Shown in pieces: positions 1 through 8,944 of a DNA stretch of 39,692 nt. Position 1 is the stretch's first letter; each line of letters starts with the position of its first letter. The stretch covers positions 1-39,692 of the forward strand of contig NZ_PQHW01000064.1 in NCBI RefSeq assembly GCF_003385215.1. The letters are read 5' to 3'. Position numbers and translations under genes: made by a program. Below the pieces are notes generated by a model. The model did not search any database. It was not told where the DNA came from and saw only the letters and a list, made by a program, of their open reading frames with translations. This DNA comes from Amycolatopsis thermalba. Its GTDB lineage: Bacteria; Actinomycetota; Actinomycetes; Mycobacteriales; Pseudonocardiaceae.

Positions 1-162
1 GCCGACGACATCCCCCTCCCGCCCGAGCCGGACGACGAGGAAGCCATGATGGCCGAGGCGGGCGGCCCCGTGCCGGACAGCGCGCCCGCCCCGCAGAACG
101 ACCCGGAGGAGCTGGCGCGCCGCCTGCTGGCCGAGCACCTGGGCGCCCAGCCGATCGACTGA
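1..162 (+). CDS. dnaX: DNA polymerase III subunit gamma/tau, C-terminal end (partial)
   Basis: The window opens inside a reading frame that runs to a TGA at 160-162. Only 53 residues are visible: an acidic, Pro/Ala-rich stretch followed by a short helix-like tail (EELARRLLAEHLGAQPID). This composition fits the low-complexity C-terminal tail of actinobacterial gamma/tau clamp-loader subunits. No catalytic motif is in view. The name rests mainly on context: dnaX lies just upstream of ybaB and recR in very many bacteria, and ybaB and recR follow here on the same strand, with an Ami1-like amidase between as in mycobacteria. The last 62 bases of the gene region, including the stop, are repeated exactly downstream. 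It could be another protein with an acidic tail, but dnaX is much the likeliest. Confidence 0.6.
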   Translation, partial: ADDIPLPPEPDDEEAMMAEAGGPVPDSAPAPQNDPEELARRLLAEHLGAQPID

Positions 163-362
163 CCGCCCGGCGCGGGGAGCTGGCTGCCTGCTGGCGGGTG
201 TTGGAGCCCGAGCCGATGGGCTGATGCGCGCGGTGAGCTGGGGAGCTGGTGGGCCCGCCTGCTGGGCGGGACGTTGGAGTCCGAGCTGATGTGCGCGGGG
301 AGCTGGCGCGCCGCCTGCTGGCCGAGCACCTGGGCGCCCAGCCGATCGACTGACCGCCCGGC
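110..362 (+). repeat. Degenerate tandem repeat built from the dnaX tail
   Basis: Bases 110-171 (last dnaX codons, stop and first bases beyond) recur without a mismatch at 301-362. Between them are two diverged units beginning at about 178 and 244, each with AGCTGG, GCCTGCTGG and a CCGAGC..CTGATG segment. The units are 57-68 bp apart. The distal copy keeps the stop codon but has no gene in front of it. The pattern suggests tandem duplication of the gene end, with the outer copies kept identical by recency or gene conversion; that explanation is inference. Confidence 0.75.
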
Positions 363-438
363 AACGCACCTCCGCCCAGTACGAAGATCCCCGCCACCGC
401 GCCGAACGCGGCGCAGTGGAGTGGAACTGGACAGCGCG

Positions 439-627
439 AGCGCAGAACTCGCGCACCGGAACGTGGAACTCGCGCACCGGAGCGTGGGACTCGCGCACCG
501 GAGCGTGGGACTCGCGCGCGGGAAGGTGGGACTCGCGCGCCCCGCGAGTTCCACGCTCGGGCGGGCGAGTCCCACCCTCGGGGGCGTGAGTTCTGCGCTT
601 GGGGGCGTGAGTTCTGCGTTTGGGGGT
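439..627. repeat. 21-bp tandem repeat array, locus 1, switching orientation at its centre
   Basis: Nine consecutive 21-bp units fill the gap between the convergent dnaX and amidase genes. Units at 439, 460, 481, 502 and 523 read like AGCGTGGGACTCGCGCACC. Units at 544, 565, 586 and 607 read in the opposite sense (GCGAGTTCCACGCTCGGG and variants). At the switch point, 526-537 pairs with 543-554 (12 bp, one G-T) around a 5-base loop, so the array centre can fold as a hairpin from either strand. The same unit appears at 31131-31277 and 32291-32353. A role as a two-way transcription barrier between convergent genes is possible but unproven. Confidence 0.85.
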
Positions 628-631
628 GCGG

Positions 632-1435
632 TCAGAAACCTCCGTGCTGCCTCAGGAACGACACCACCCCGGCGGCGATTCCCGCCGCGTACCGCTGTCG
701 GCCGTCCACACTGGACAACACAGCGGCCTCCGCCGGGTTTCGCATGTTTCCGCACTCCACCAGGACCGCCGGCCGCTCCGAGAGGTTCAACCCGGCGAGG
801 TCGTCGCGAGGTGCCAAGCCCTCCGCGCCCAGGTAGTTCGACACCGGGAAACCGCCCGACGACAGTCCCGCGCGCACGGCCTCCGCCAGCGCCACCGACG
901 GCCCGCCCTGCGCCTCGTTCAGCGGTGGGCTCGAGTACGCGACGTGGAACCCCCGGGCCCCGGCCACCGTCGAGCCGTCCGCGTGGATCGACACCACCGC
1001 GGCCGCGCCGGCGCGGTTGCCGACCGCCGCTCGTTCGTCCACGCACGGGCCGACCCCGGAATCGTCCGGGCGCGTGTAGATCACCCGCACCCCCCGCGCC
1101 GTCAACAGCGAACCCACCCGCTGCGCGACATCCCAGTTGAACGCGTGCTCCGCATACCCCCGGTCGGTCGCGGTGCCCGTCGTGTTGCACGGTTTCGTCC
1201 TGCCGCGTCCGGCCGGCACCGGCGCGTTGATCACGTCCGGCCGCCGCGCGTTGCCGCCGTTGTGCCCGGGGTCCAGCACCACCGCCACCGGCTCACGCGC
1301 GGCCGACGACGACGCCGGCGAAGCACCGGACGACACCCGGGCCACCCCGGACGGCACCGGCGCGGGCGACGAGCACCCCGCGACCAGCAGCACCCCGCTC
1401 AGCACCAACCCCACCAGACTGCGCACGGCGAACAC
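632..1435 (-). CDS. Lipoprotein N-acetylmuramoyl-L-alanine amidase (Amidase_3, Ami1-like)
   Basis: This 267-residue protein should cleave the bond between N-acetylmuramic acid and L-Ala of peptidoglycan stem peptides outside the membrane. A GTG start at 1435 gives a short signal peptide ending in a lipobox (LLVAG before Cys21), so it is probably a lipoprotein. The zinc amidase core is visible in order: [10 protein letters not shown] (first His ligand), the Glu of [18 protein letters not shown] (second His) and [10 protein letters not shown] (catalytic Glu). The length fits small secreted Amidase_3 enzymes such as mycobacterial Rv3717/Ami1, which also lies beside ybaB and recR. It is divergent from ybaB (61 bp between starts). 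The frame stays open upstream of the start, but that part is a shadow of recR and ybaB. Confidence 0.9.
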   Translation of the reverse strand: MFAVRSLVGLVLSGVLLVAGCSSPAPVPSGVARVSSGASPASSSAAREPVAVVLDPGHNGGNARRPDVINAPVPAGRGRTKPCNTTGTATDRGYAEHAFNWDVAQRVGSLLTARGVRVIYTRPDDSGVGPCVDERAAVGNRAGAAAVVSIHADGSTVAGARGFHVAYSSPPLNEAQGGPSVALAEAVRAGLSSGGFPVSNYLGAEGLAPRDDLAGLNLSERPAVLVECGNMRNPAEAAVLSSVDGRQRYAAGIAAGVVSFLRQHGGF

Positions 1436-1495
1436 GGTCCCACAGCCGGCCGAGCTACGCTGGGACCCACAGGACAGGACGACGAAACGGGGATC

Positions 1496-1864
1496 ATGGT
1501 GCAACCCGGCGGTGGAATGCCCGACATGCAGGCCATCCTGCAGCAGGCGCAGCAGATGCAGCAGCAGCTCGTCGCCGCGCAGGAGGAGCTCGCCCGCACC
1601 GAGGTGACCGGCACGTCCGGCGGCGGCCTGGTCAAGGCGACCGTCACCGGCGGCATGGAGCTGAAGTCCCTGCAGATCGACCCCAAGGCGGTTGACCCGG
1701 AGGACACCGAGACGCTCGCCGACCTGGTGGTCGCCGCGGTGCGCGACGCGATGAGCAGCGCGCAGAAGCTCACCGAGGAGAAGCTCGGCCCGGTCGCCGG
1801 CGCCCTCGGCGGCGGTGGCGGCATGCCCGACCTCGGCGGACTCGGTCTGCCCGGCCTGAAGTAG
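1496..1864 (+). CDS. ybaB: YbaB/EbfC family nucleoid-associated protein
   Basis: This 122-residue protein matches the YbaB/EbfC family: small dimeric DNA-binding proteins found between dnaX and recR. An N-terminal Gln-rich helix (residues about 9-35, with [10 protein letters not shown]) is followed by the family strand region ([22 protein letters not shown]) and a second amphipathic helix. The tail is a Gly-rich extension ([17 protein letters not shown]), common in actinobacterial members. The ATG at 1496 is preceded by only a weak G-rich ribosome site. recR starts 9 bp after its stop, so the two are surely co-transcribed. The biochemical role is usually given as nucleoid organisation, with a suggested link to recombination repair; the sequence itself shows only family membership. 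Confidence 0.93.
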   Translation: MVQPGGGMPDMQAILQQAQQMQQQLVAAQEELARTEVTGTSGGGLVKATVTGGMELKSLQIDPKAVDPEDTETLADLVVAAVRDAMSSAQKLTEEKLGPVAGALGGGGGMPDLGGLGLPGLK

Positions 1865-1873
1865 CGGGCCCCG

Positions 1874-2470
1874 TTGTACGAAGGGGTAGTCCAGGACCTG
1901 ATCGACGAGCTGGGACACCTGCCCGGCATCGGTCCGAAGAGCGCGCAGCGGATCGCGTTCCACCTGCTCGCCGCCGACCCGGCGGACATCGCCCGGCTGC
2001 AGGACGTGCTCGGCAAGGTCCGCGAGGGCGTGCAGTTCTGCGAGATCTGCGGCAACGTCTCCGAACAGCAGCAGTGCCGCATCTGCCGGGACGCCCGGCG
2101 CGACACGTCGCTGATCTGCGTGGTCGAGGAACCCAAGGACGTGCTCGCGGTCGAGCGCACCCGCGAGTTCAAGGGCCGCTACCACGTGCTGGGCGGCGCG
2201 CTCGACCCGCTGTCCGGCATCGGCCCGGACCAGCTGCGCATCCGCGAGCTGCTGGCCCGGCTCGGCGCGGAACAGGTCACCGAGGTGATCATCGCGACCG
2301 ACCCGAACACCGAGGGCGAGGCCACCGCGACCTACCTGGTGCGGATGCTGCGGGACTTCCCCGGCCTGACCGTCACCCGGCTGGCGTCCGGCCTGCCCAT
2401 GGGCGGCGACCTCGAATTCGCCGACGAGCTGACCCTCGGCCGCGCCCTCTCCGGCCGCCGCGCCCTTTGA
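1874..2470 (+). CDS. recR: Recombination mediator protein RecR
   Basis: RecR works with RecO (and RecF) to load RecA on gapped single-stranded DNA. The 198-residue length is normal. Visible in order: the N-terminal helix-hairpin-helix ([24 protein letters not shown]), the four-Cys zinc finger ([16 protein letters not shown]), and the Toprim domain ([14 protein letters not shown], then [17 protein letters not shown]). The start is a TTG at 1874 giving [14 protein letters not shown], which aligns with actinobacterial RecR N-termini. The stop overlaps the start of the next gene by four bases (TTGA), pointing to translational coupling. The dnaX-ybaB-recR order is widely conserved. Confidence 0.97.
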   Translation: MYEGVVQDLIDELGHLPGIGPKSAQRIAFHLLAADPADIARLQDVLGKVREGVQFCEICGNVSEQQQCRICRDARRDTSLICVVEEPKDVLAVERTREFKGRYHVLGGALDPLSGIGPDQLRIRELLARLGAEQVTEVIIATDPNTEGEATATYLVRMLRDFPGLTVTRLASGLPMGGDLEFADELTLGRALSGRRAL

Positions 2471-3042
2471 CGCTGGTCGACGACGTACTGGCCGGCCCGC
2501 CCCGCTACGGGCGGGTCCGGCTGGTCGCCGTCGACGGCCCCTCCGGCGCCGGCAAGACCACCTTCGCCGGGAAACTCGTCGAAACCTTCCGCGCGCGCGG
2601 CGCGAAAACCGCGCTCGTCGCCACCGACCACTACGCCACCTGGGACGACCCGGTCGCCTGGTGGCCGCGGCTCGTCGCCGAGGTCCTCGATCCGCTCGCC
2701 GCGGGCCGCCCCGCCACCTACCGACCACTGGACTGGACCACCGGCGAGCCGCGCCCCGGACCGGTCCGCGCGGTTCACCCGGTCGACGTAGTCGTCCTGG
2801 AGGGCGTGTCCGCCGGCCGTGCCTCGATCCGGCCCCGCCTGTCCGCCCTGTGCTGGGTCCCCGGACCGGACCCGGAAACTCGGCTCGAACGGGCAGTCTC
2901 CCGGGACGGGGAGGGCATCCGCGGCCCGCTGACCGCGTGGCAGAAGTTCGAGTGTGGTTGGTTCGCCGTTGACCTTACTTCCGAACACGTACACCCGAAC
3001 GGCCTAGTACTTTCGTCCGCTCTCACGCAAAGTGACCACTGA
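2467..3042 (+). CDS. Uridine kinase-like P-loop protein
   Basis: A 191-residue P-loop NTPase of the uridine kinase/phosphoribulokinase-like group. The Walker A motif is [16 protein letters not shown] near residues 24-39, followed by a [12 protein letters not shown] segment typical of the substrate-binding part of small nucleoside kinases and by [11 protein letters not shown] (Walker B-like). The C-terminal half contains Trp/Phe-rich segments ([12 protein letters not shown]). Similar proteins in actinobacteria are annotated as uridine kinase or (d)CMP-kinase-like, but the substrate cannot be read from the sequence. The TTG at 2467 overlaps the recR stop, so it is coupled to recR. After the stop the operon seems to end, because a new promoter for the ABC transporter follows. 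Confidence 0.78.
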   Translation: MTLVDDVLAGPPRYGRVRLVAVDGPSGAGKTTFAGKLVETFRARGAKTALVATDHYATWDDPVAWWPRLVAEVLDPLAAGRPATYRPLDWTTGEPRPGPVRAVHPVDVVVLEGVSAGRASIRPRLSALCWVPGPDPETRLERAVSRDGEGIRGPLTAWQKFECGWFAVDLTSEHVHPNGLVLSSALTQSDH

Positions 3043-3043
3043 A

Positions 3044-3140
3044 CGTAACCTCGTAAGCCAAATGTGAGCGTCCGTCCGGTCTTACGTAGCGCGATCGTAA
3101 CCTCACGCGCTTAACGAAATCCCACCATGCGGACTAGGGT
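3044..3140 (+). promoter_or_regulatory. Promoter region of the peptide ABC importer, with a direct repeat
   Basis: TTAACG at 3111-3116 and TAGGGT at 3135-3140 are 18 bp apart and resemble a housekeeping actinobacterial -35/-10 pair. Transcription would begin near 3147, leaving about 34 bases before the ATG at 3181. Upstream, CGTAACCTC occurs twice (3044-3052 and 3096-3104), spaced 52 bp. This could be a regulator site, though the repeat is short. Confidence 0.45.
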
Positions 3141-3180
3141 CGTCGATCACGTACCCGAACTTTCTCCTAGGAGTGCCACC

Positions 3181-4845
3181 ATGCTCCCCACGCGGGCAGT
3201 TGGGTTGCGCCGCATAGCCCTGATCGGGCTTGCCGGCGCCCTCGCGGTCACGACAGCAGCCTGCGCTTCCGAGCGCGGCTCGGGTGACAGCGCCAGCGAC
3301 ACCTTCATCTTCGGCGCGGCCGGTGCCCCGAAGAACTTCGATCCGCTCTTCAACGACGACGGCGAGAGTTTCCGCCCCGCGCGCCAGATGTACGACACCC
3401 TGGTCACCTACAAGCCGGGCACCACCGAGCTGCAGGGCGGCCTGGCCACCGCCTGGACGCCCAGCAACAACAACACGACCTGGACGTTCACCCTGCGCCA
3501 GGGCGTCAAGTTCCACGACGGCACCCCCTTCAACGCCGCGGCGGTCTGCTTCAACTTCGACCGCTGGTACAACATGAAGGGCGCCGCCGCCCAGAGCCAG
3601 ATGATCTACTACGGCGACGTCTTCGAGGGCTTCGCCACCAACGAGGGCGACATCAGCGGCGACCCGGTCTACAAGAACTGCGAGGCCAAGGACGAGCACA
3701 CCGCCGTCCTCAACCTCAACAAGGCCAAGGGCGCCTTCCCGGACGCGTTCGGCCTGACCTCGCTGTCCATGTCCAGCCCGGACGCGCTGAAGAAGTACAA
3801 CGCCGACACCGTCACGCAGAGCGGGGAGGCGTTCACCTACTCCGAGTACGCCACCGCTCACCCGACCGGCACCGGGCCGTACAAGTTCGAGAGCTTCGAC
3901 AAGGCCAACAACACGATCACCCTGGTCCGCAACGAGGACTACTGGGGCGAAAAGGCCAAGACAGCCAAGCTGATCTTCAAGATCATCCCGGACGAGAACG
4001 CCCGCAAGCAGGAGCTCGCGGCCGGCACCATCGACGGCTACGACTACCCGAGCCCGGCGGACTACAACTCGCTCAAGCAGGCCGGTGACCAGGTCCTGAT
4101 CCGGCCCGCGTTCAACATCCTGTACCTGGGCCTCAACCAGAAGAACAACCCGAAGCTGCAGGACGTGCGGGTCCGCAAGGCGATCGAGTTCGCGATCAAC
4201 AAGGACCAGCTGGTCCGGAACCGGCTGCCGCAGGGTGCCTACGCGCAGGACCAGTTCCTGCCGAACAACGTGCCCGGCTACACCACCGCGGTGGAGAAGC
4301 ACAGCTACAACGTCGACACCGCCCGGCAGCTGCTGGCCGAGGCCGGCGCGACCGACCTGACGCTGAACTTCTACGTCCCGACCGAGGTCACCCGGCCCTA
4401 CATGCCGAACCCGGTGGACATCGCCGCGGCGATCACCGACGACCTGAAGGCGGCCGGCATCAAGGTCAACGTGGTGCAGGAGCCGTGGAACGGCGGGTAC
4501 AAGGACTCCGTGCAGAAGGCGGGCAAGCACGACCTGCACCTGCTCGGCTGGACCGGTGACTACGCCGACGCGGGCAACTTCGTCGGCACGTTCTTCGGGC
4601 GCACCAAGCCGGAGTTCGGGTTCGACAACCCGCAGATCTTCGACGCGCTGTCCCACGCCGACGCCCAGACGACGCCGGAGACCAAGAAGGCGGCCTACGA
4701 GAGCGCCGGTGTGCTGATCTCGCAGTACGTCCCGGCGATCCCGATCTCGTCGTCCCCGCCGGCGATCGTGGTCCGGTCCGACGTCCAGGGCCTGATCCCG
4801 ACCCCGCTGACCGACGAGCGCTTCTACACGGTCACCAAGGGCTGA
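3181..4845 (+). CDS. Peptide ABC transporter substrate-binding lipoprotein (family 5)
   Basis: A 554-residue extracellular solute-binding protein of the DppA/OppA family. The ATG at 3181 is chosen because AGGAG (3169-3173) sits 7 bases upstream and the protein then begins with a clean lipoprotein signal: RR-containing n-region, hydrophobic segment, and TTAAC with the lipidated Cys28. The mature part starts FIFGAAGAPKNFDPLFNDDG, the usual family opening, and contains LRQGVKFHDGTPFNAAAV and GTGPYKFESFDK, both hallmarks of family 5. It delivers oligopeptides, or possibly other substrates such as nickel chelates, to the permeases encoded next. An in-frame upstream ATG at 3127 would lie over the predicted promoter and spoil the signal peptide, so it was rejected. 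Confidence 0.95.
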   Translation: MLPTRAVGLRRIALIGLAGALAVTTAACASERGSGDSASDTFIFGAAGAPKNFDPLFNDDGESFRPARQMYDTLVTYKPGTTELQGGLATAWTPSNNNTTWTFTLRQGVKFHDGTPFNAAAVCFNFDRWYNMKGAAAQSQMIYYGDVFEGFATNEGDISGDPVYKNCEAKDEHTAVLNLNKAKGAFPDAFGLTSLSMSSPDALKKYNADTVTQSGEAFTYSEYATAHPTGTGPYKFESFDKANNTITLVRNEDYWGEKAKTAKLIFKIIPDENARKQELAAGTIDGYDYPSPADYNSLKQAGDQVLIRPAFNILYLGLNQKNNPKLQDVRVRKAIEFAINKDQLVRNRLPQGAYAQDQFLPNNVPGYTTAVEKHSYNVDTARQLLAEAGATDLTLNFYVPTEVTRPYMPNPVDIAAAITDDLKAAGIKVNVVQEPWNGGYKDSVQKAGKHDLHLLGWTGDYADAGNFVGTFFGRTKPEFGFDNPQIFDALSHADAQTTPETKKAAYESAGVLISQYVPAIPISSSPPAIVVRSDVQGLIPTPLTDERFYTVTKG

Positions 4846-4857
4846 GTTCCGCTGCCG

Positions 4858-4890
4858 ACGGCGGGGAAGCGCGCCGCGCTTTCCCGCCGT
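4858..4890 (+). terminator. Intercistronic stem-loop between binding protein and permease genes
   Basis: A 15-bp stem (4858-4872 with 4876-4890, one G-T pair) closes a 3-base loop. No T-run follows. Its place, just after the binding-protein gene and before the permeases, is typical of RNA structures that stabilise the upstream message or partly stop transcription, so that binding protein is made in excess. Confidence 0.7.
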
Positions 4891-4912
4891 GGCGCGGTGC
4901 TGAGGCAATCAC

Positions 4913-5917
4913 ATGCTCCGATTCGTGATTCGTCGGTTGCTGCAAGCGATCCCGACGCTCCTCGTGCTCTCCATCCTGGTCTTCGCCTGGCTCCGCCTGC
5001 TGCCCGGTGGCCCCGCCACCGCGTTGCTCGGCGACAAGGCGACGCCGGAGAAGATCGCGTCCCTGAACTCCGTGCTGGGCCTGGATCAACCGATCTTCGT
5101 CCAGTACTTCAAGTTCCTCGGCCGCGTTCTCACCGGTGACTTCGGCTCGTCCCTGATCAGCGGCGACACCGTGCTCGCCGAGATCGCCCGTGCCTTCCCC
5201 GCGACCGTCGAACTGTCGCTGGCCGCGCTGGTCCTCGCGGTCGGGTTCGGTATTCCGATGGGCTACCTCGCCGCGCGTCACCGGGGCCGGTTGCTGGACA
5301 ACGCCACCGTCCTCACCACGCTGGTCGGTGTCGCGGTGCCGGTGTTCTTCTTCGGTGTGCTGCTCAAGTACGTGTTCGCGCAGAAGCTGGGCATCCTGCC
5401 GCCGTCCGGGCGCCAGGACGTCACCATCGACGCCACGCACATCACCGGGTTCTTCACCCTGGACGGGCTGCTCACCGGTGAGCTGGACGCCACCTGGGAC
5501 GCGATCAAGCACCTGATCCTGCCCGCGATCGCGCTGGCCAGCATCCCGTTCGCGGTGATCGTGCGGATCACCCGCGCCTCGGTGCTGGACGTGCAGCAGG
5601 AGGACTTCGTGCGCACCGCGGAGTCCAAGGGCCTGACCACGGCGACGATCCGCCAGCGGCACGTGCTGCGCAACGCGCTCCTGCCGGTGTCGACGACGAT
5701 CGGTCTGCAGACCGGTCTGCTGCTCGCCGGGGCCGTGCTCACCGAGAAGGTGTTCAACTGGAACGGCGTGGGCGCGCTGCTGGCGCAGGGCATCGAACGC
5801 CGCGACTACCCGCGGCTGCAGGCGTTGCTGCTGCTGGCCGCCGCGGTGTACGTCATCGTGAACCTCCTGGTCGACATCTCGTATGCGATCATCGATCCGA
5901 GGGTGCGGGTGCGATGA
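4913..5917 (+). CDS. Peptide ABC transporter permease (DppB type)
   Basis: A 334-residue inner-membrane permease. The N-terminus (MLRFVIRRLLQAIPTLLVLSILVF) is the conserved first membrane helix of DppB/OppB proteins. It is followed by the characteristic extracytoplasmic LGLDQPIFVQYFKFLGRVLTGDFG segment and five further hydrophobic stretches. The EAA loop that docks the ATPase is clear near residues 225-245 (DFVRTAESKGLTTATI, then HVLRNALLPV). It forms the channel together with the next gene's product. Its stop overlaps the next start as ATGA, indicating coupled translation. Whether peptides or another family 5 ligand are transported is not settled by sequence. Confidence 0.95.
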   Translation: MLRFVIRRLLQAIPTLLVLSILVFAWLRLLPGGPATALLGDKATPEKIASLNSVLGLDQPIFVQYFKFLGRVLTGDFGSSLISGDTVLAEIARAFPATVELSLAALVLAVGFGIPMGYLAARHRGRLLDNATVLTTLVGVAVPVFFFGVLLKYVFAQKLGILPPSGRQDVTIDATHITGFFTLDGLLTGELDATWDAIKHLILPAIALASIPFAVIVRITRASVLDVQQEDFVRTAESKGLTTATIRQRHVLRNALLPVSTTIGLQTGLLLAGAVLTEKVFNWNGVGALLAQGIERRDYPRLQALLLLAAAVYVIVNLLVDISYAIIDPRVRVR

Positions 5918-6840
5918 CCTCCATGTTGCGGCGCAAGGCCGAACGCCTCGACGACCTGGCCGAATCCGGGGGCACCAGCCTCGCCAAGGACGCGGTCCGG
6001 CGGATGTCGCGCAGCCCGGTGGCGATCACCGGTGCGGTCATCACGGTCCTGTTCGTGCTGCTGGCGATCCTGTCCCCGTTCCTGGCGCCGAAGAACCCCT
6101 ACATCCCCTACGACGAGCTGCGCCTGAACCTGCGGCCGGACTTCATCCCCGGCCCGATGGACGGGTTCGTGCTCGGCAGCGACCACCGCGGGTACGACTT
6201 CTTCTCCCGCCTGCTGGTCGGCGCGCAGCAGACGCTGATCGTCGGTGTCGTCGCGACCCTGATCGGGCTGGCGGTCGGCATGGTCATCGGCGGGCTGGCC
6301 GGCGCGCTGGGCGGCTGGGTGGACACGCTGCTGATGCGGTTCACCGACATCCTGCTCGCGATCCCCTCGCTGCTGCTGGCGATCTCGGTGGCCGCGTTGT
6401 TCTCGCAAGGGACACAGTGGACGGTCATCATCGCGGTCGCGGTGGTGAGCGTGCCGGTCTTCGCGCGGCTGCTGCGCGGGGCGATGCTGTCGCAGAGATC
6501 CAGCGACCACGTGCTGGCGGCGACCGCGCTGGGTGTCCGGCGCAGCACGATCGTGTTCCGGCACATGCTGCCGAACGCGCTCGGGCCGGTGGTCGTGCAG
6601 GCCACGCTGACGCTGGCGACGTCGATCATCGACGTGGCGGCGCTGTCGTTCCTCGGCCTGGGGGACAACGATCCCAGCCGTGCCGAGTGGGGGCTGATGC
6701 TGGCCCAGGCCCAGAACCTGCTGGACGTCAAGCCGAGCCTGGCGTTCTACCCGGCCATCGCGATCGTGGTGGTGGCGCTGGGGTTCACGCTGCTCGGCGA
6801 GTCGCTGCGCGAGGCGCTCGACCCGAAGAACAGGCGGTAG
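5914..6840 (+). CDS. Peptide ABC transporter permease (DppC type)
   Basis: A 308-residue partner of the preceding permease. An N-terminal cytoplasmic extension of about 37 residues precedes the first membrane helix (ITGAVITVLFVLLAILSPFLAP), the OppC_N arrangement. The motif FVLGSDHRGYDFFSRLLVGAQQTL matches the conserved G-T-D-x-x-G-R-D region of DppC proteins. The EAA loop lies at SSDHVLAATALGVRRSTIVFRHMLPNALGP. The C-terminus ends SLREALDPKNRR, a standard family ending. The start overlaps the upstream stop by four bases, and the ATPase gene follows after 4 bp. Confidence 0.95.
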   Translation: MTSMLRRKAERLDDLAESGGTSLAKDAVRRMSRSPVAITGAVITVLFVLLAILSPFLAPKNPYIPYDELRLNLRPDFIPGPMDGFVLGSDHRGYDFFSRLLVGAQQTLIVGVVATLIGLAVGMVIGGLAGALGGWVDTLLMRFTDILLAIPSLLLAISVAALFSQGTQWTVIIAVAVVSVPVFARLLRGAMLSQRSSDHVLAATALGVRRSTIVFRHMLPNALGPVVVQATLTLATSIIDVAALSFLGLGDNDPSRAEWGLMLAQAQNLLDVKPSLAFYPAIAIVVVALGFTLLGESLREALDPKNRR

Positions 6841-6844
6841 CGCG

Positions 6845-7840
6845 TTGAGTCTCCTGCAAGTACGCGACCTGTCGGTCGTCTTCTCCCGCAAGGGAACCCG
6901 GCCGTTCACCGCGGTGGACGGGGTCAGTTTCGACGTCGAGCCGGGCCGCACGGTCGGCCTGGTCGGCGAGTCCGGCAGCGGCAAGTCGGTGACCGCGCTG
7001 GCGATCATGGGCCTGCTGCCCAAACGCGGCGCGAAGGTGACCGGCGAGGTCCGGTTCGAGGACACGGACCTGTTGCGGCTGTCCGACCGGCAGCTGCGCG
7101 ACCGGCGCGGCCGCGACCTCGGCATGGTGTTCCAGGACCCGCTGTCGTCGCTGAACCCGGTGATCCCGATCGGTCTGCAGATCACCGAGGTGCTGGAACG
7201 GCACCGCAAGATGGACCGCAAGCAGGCCCGGGTCGAGGCCGCGGACCTGCTGGACCGCGTCGGCATCCCGGACCCGAACCGGCGGCTGTCGGAGTACCCG
7301 CACCAGCTCTCCGGCGGGATGCGCCAGCGCGCGCTCATCGCGATCGCGCTGGCCTGCCGTCCGCGGCTGCTGATCGCCGACGAGCCGACCACCGCGCTGG
7401 ACGTGACGATCCAGGCGCAGATCCTGGCGCTGCTGTCCGAACTGGTGCGCGACACCGGCACCGCGCTGATCATGATCACGCACGACCTCGGCGTGGTCGC
7501 CGGGCTGTGCGACGAGGTCAACGTCATGTACGGCGGCCGGGTGGTCGAGCGGGCGGAGCGGCACGCGTTGTTCGCCTCCGCCCGGCACCCCTACACGCAC
7601 GGGCTGCTCGCGTCGATCCCGCGGCTGGACGCGCCGCGCGGCGAGAAGCTGGTGCCGATCAAGGGGTCGGTCGCCGACAACATCCCGTGGTCGCAGGGGT
7701 GCGCGTTCGCGCCCCGCTGCCCGAACGCGCTCGACCTGTGCCGGGAGGTCACGCCGGAGCTCGAACCCGACGCGGACGGGATGTTGCGGTGCCACAATCC
7801 GGTGGGCCGTCCGGTCCCGGCGGGCGAGGGGGTGCGTTGA
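6845..7840 (+). CDS. Peptide ABC transporter ATP-binding protein (DppD type)
   Basis: A 331-residue ATPase that energises the importer on the cytoplasmic face. Walker A is [11 protein letters not shown], the Q-loop [12 protein letters not shown], the signature LSGGMRQR, Walker [13 protein letters not shown] and the H-loop MITHDL. The C-terminal oligopeptide-transport domain follows ([15 protein letters not shown]), with four Cys residues in the last 50 residues (CAFAPRC, LDLC, LRCH), a conserved feature of this subfamily. The start is a TTG at 6845, four bases after the previous stop. Its own stop shares one base with the ATG of the second ATPase (TGATG). Confidence 0.95.
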   Translation: MSLLQVRDLSVVFSRKGTRPFTAVDGVSFDVEPGRTVGLVGESGSGKSVTALAIMGLLPKRGAKVTGEVRFEDTDLLRLSDRQLRDRRGRDLGMVFQDPLSSLNPVIPIGLQITEVLERHRKMDRKQARVEAADLLDRVGIPDPNRRLSEYPHQLSGGMRQRALIAIALACRPRLLIADEPTTALDVTIQAQILALLSELVRDTGTALIMITHDLGVVAGLCDEVNVMYGGRVVERAERHALFASARHPYTHGLLASIPRLDAPRGEKLVPIKGSVADNIPWSQGCAFAPRCPNALDLCREVTPELEPDADGMLRCHNPVGRPVPAGEGVR

Positions 7841-8940
7841 TGTCCGAACCGCTGGTGCGCGTGGAAGGCCTGCAGGTGCACTTCCCGATCAAGCGGGGTC
7901 TGGTGCTGGACCGCACGGTCGGGCACGTCTACGCCGTCGACGGGGTCGACCTGGAGATCCAGCGCGGCGAGACCTACGGCCTGGTCGGCGAGTCCGGCTG
8001 CGGCAAGACGACGCTGGGCCGCAGCCTGCTGCGGCTGGTGGAGCCGACCGGTGGGCGCGCCGTGTTCGACGGCACCGACCTGTCCACGCTCAAGGGCGAG
8101 TCGCTGCGGAAGATGCGGCGGCGGATGCAGATGGTGTTCCAGGACCCGCTGTCCAGCCTCGACCCGCGGCAGTCGGTCGAGTCGATCCTCATCGAGGGCA
8201 TGCGGGCGCACGGCCTGGACCGGGACCGGGACAGCACGCGCAAGCGGTTGCGTGAGCTGCTCAACGCGGTCGGCCTGCCGGAGAGTTCGCTGCGGAAGTA
8301 CCCGCACGAGTTCTCCGGCGGGCAGCGCCAGCGCATCGGCATCGCGCGGGCGCTGGCGGTGGAGCCGGACCTGATCGTCGCCGACGAGCCGGTGTCCGCG
8401 CTGGACGTGTCCGTGCAGGCGCAGGTGATCAACCTGCTGGAGGAGCTGCAGGACTCGCTGGGCCTGACCTACCTGGTGATCGCCCACGACCTGGCGGTCG
8501 TCCGGCACATCTCCGACCGGATCGGCGTGATGTACCTGGGCTCGCTGGTCGAGGAGACCGACTCGGAGACCCTGTACGCCGAGCCGCTGCACCCGTACAC
8601 GCGGGCGTTGCTGTCGGCGATCCCGGTGCCGGACCCGGTGGTCGAGGACAGCCGGGAGCAGATCCTGCTGGCCGGAGACCTGCCCTCGCCCGCCAATCCG
8701 CCGTCGGGCTGCCGGTTCCACACCCGCTGCCCGTGGCGGCAGGAGACCAAGTGCGACACCGAGCGGCCCGCGCTGCGGGAACTCGGCGCCGGGCACCGGG
8801 TCGCCTGCCACTGGGCGGAGGACATCCAGGCCGGCCGGATCACGCCGCACGAGGTGAAACCGGAATTGGTCGCGGCGCGAACATCACCCGATGCTGCGGT
8901 TCCGCAGGCCGCTTCCGTGGCCGAAATGCTGGAGCCCTGA
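7840..8940 (+). CDS. Peptide ABC transporter ATP-binding protein (DppF type)
   Basis: A 366-residue ATPase, second of the heterodimeric motor. Walker A is [16 protein letters not shown], the Q-loop [12 protein letters not shown], the signature [15 protein letters not shown], Walker [19 protein letters not shown] and the H-loop VIAHDLAVV. The OppF-type C-terminal domain has [16 protein letters not shown] and again four Cys ([16 protein letters not shown]). A tail of about 45 residues rich in Ala/Pro/Glu extends beyond the family core. The start at 7840 overlaps the previous stop by one base. The gene ends the operon and is followed 4 bases later by a strong hairpin with a T-run. Confidence 0.95.
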   Translation: MSEPLVRVEGLQVHFPIKRGLVLDRTVGHVYAVDGVDLEIQRGETYGLVGESGCGKTTLGRSLLRLVEPTGGRAVFDGTDLSTLKGESLRKMRRRMQMVFQDPLSSLDPRQSVESILIEGMRAHGLDRDRDSTRKRLRELLNAVGLPESSLRKYPHEFSGGQRQRIGIARALAVEPDLIVADEPVSALDVSVQAQVINLLEELQDSLGLTYLVIAHDLAVVRHISDRIGVMYLGSLVEETDSETLYAEPLHPYTRALLSAIPVPDPVVEDSREQILLAGDLPSPANPPSGCRFHTRCPWRQETKCDTERPALRELGAGHRVACHWAEDIQAGRITPHEVKPELVAARTSPDAAVPQAASVAEMLEP

Positions 8941-8944
8941 CCGG

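Noticed and set aside
439-627. Possible CRISPR array
   Set aside because: Repeats are contiguous 21-bp units without unique spacers, switch orientation in the middle, and no cas genes are present.
274-1140. Pro/Arg-rich open frames across the repeat zone and amidase gene
   Set aside because: They are low-complexity shadows of repeats and of the minus-strand amidase; there is no ribosome site or family match.
3127-3180. Upstream in-frame ATG extending the substrate-binding protein
   Set aside because: It lies over the predicted -10 element, and would place 18 extra residues before a perfect lipoprotein signal peptide.
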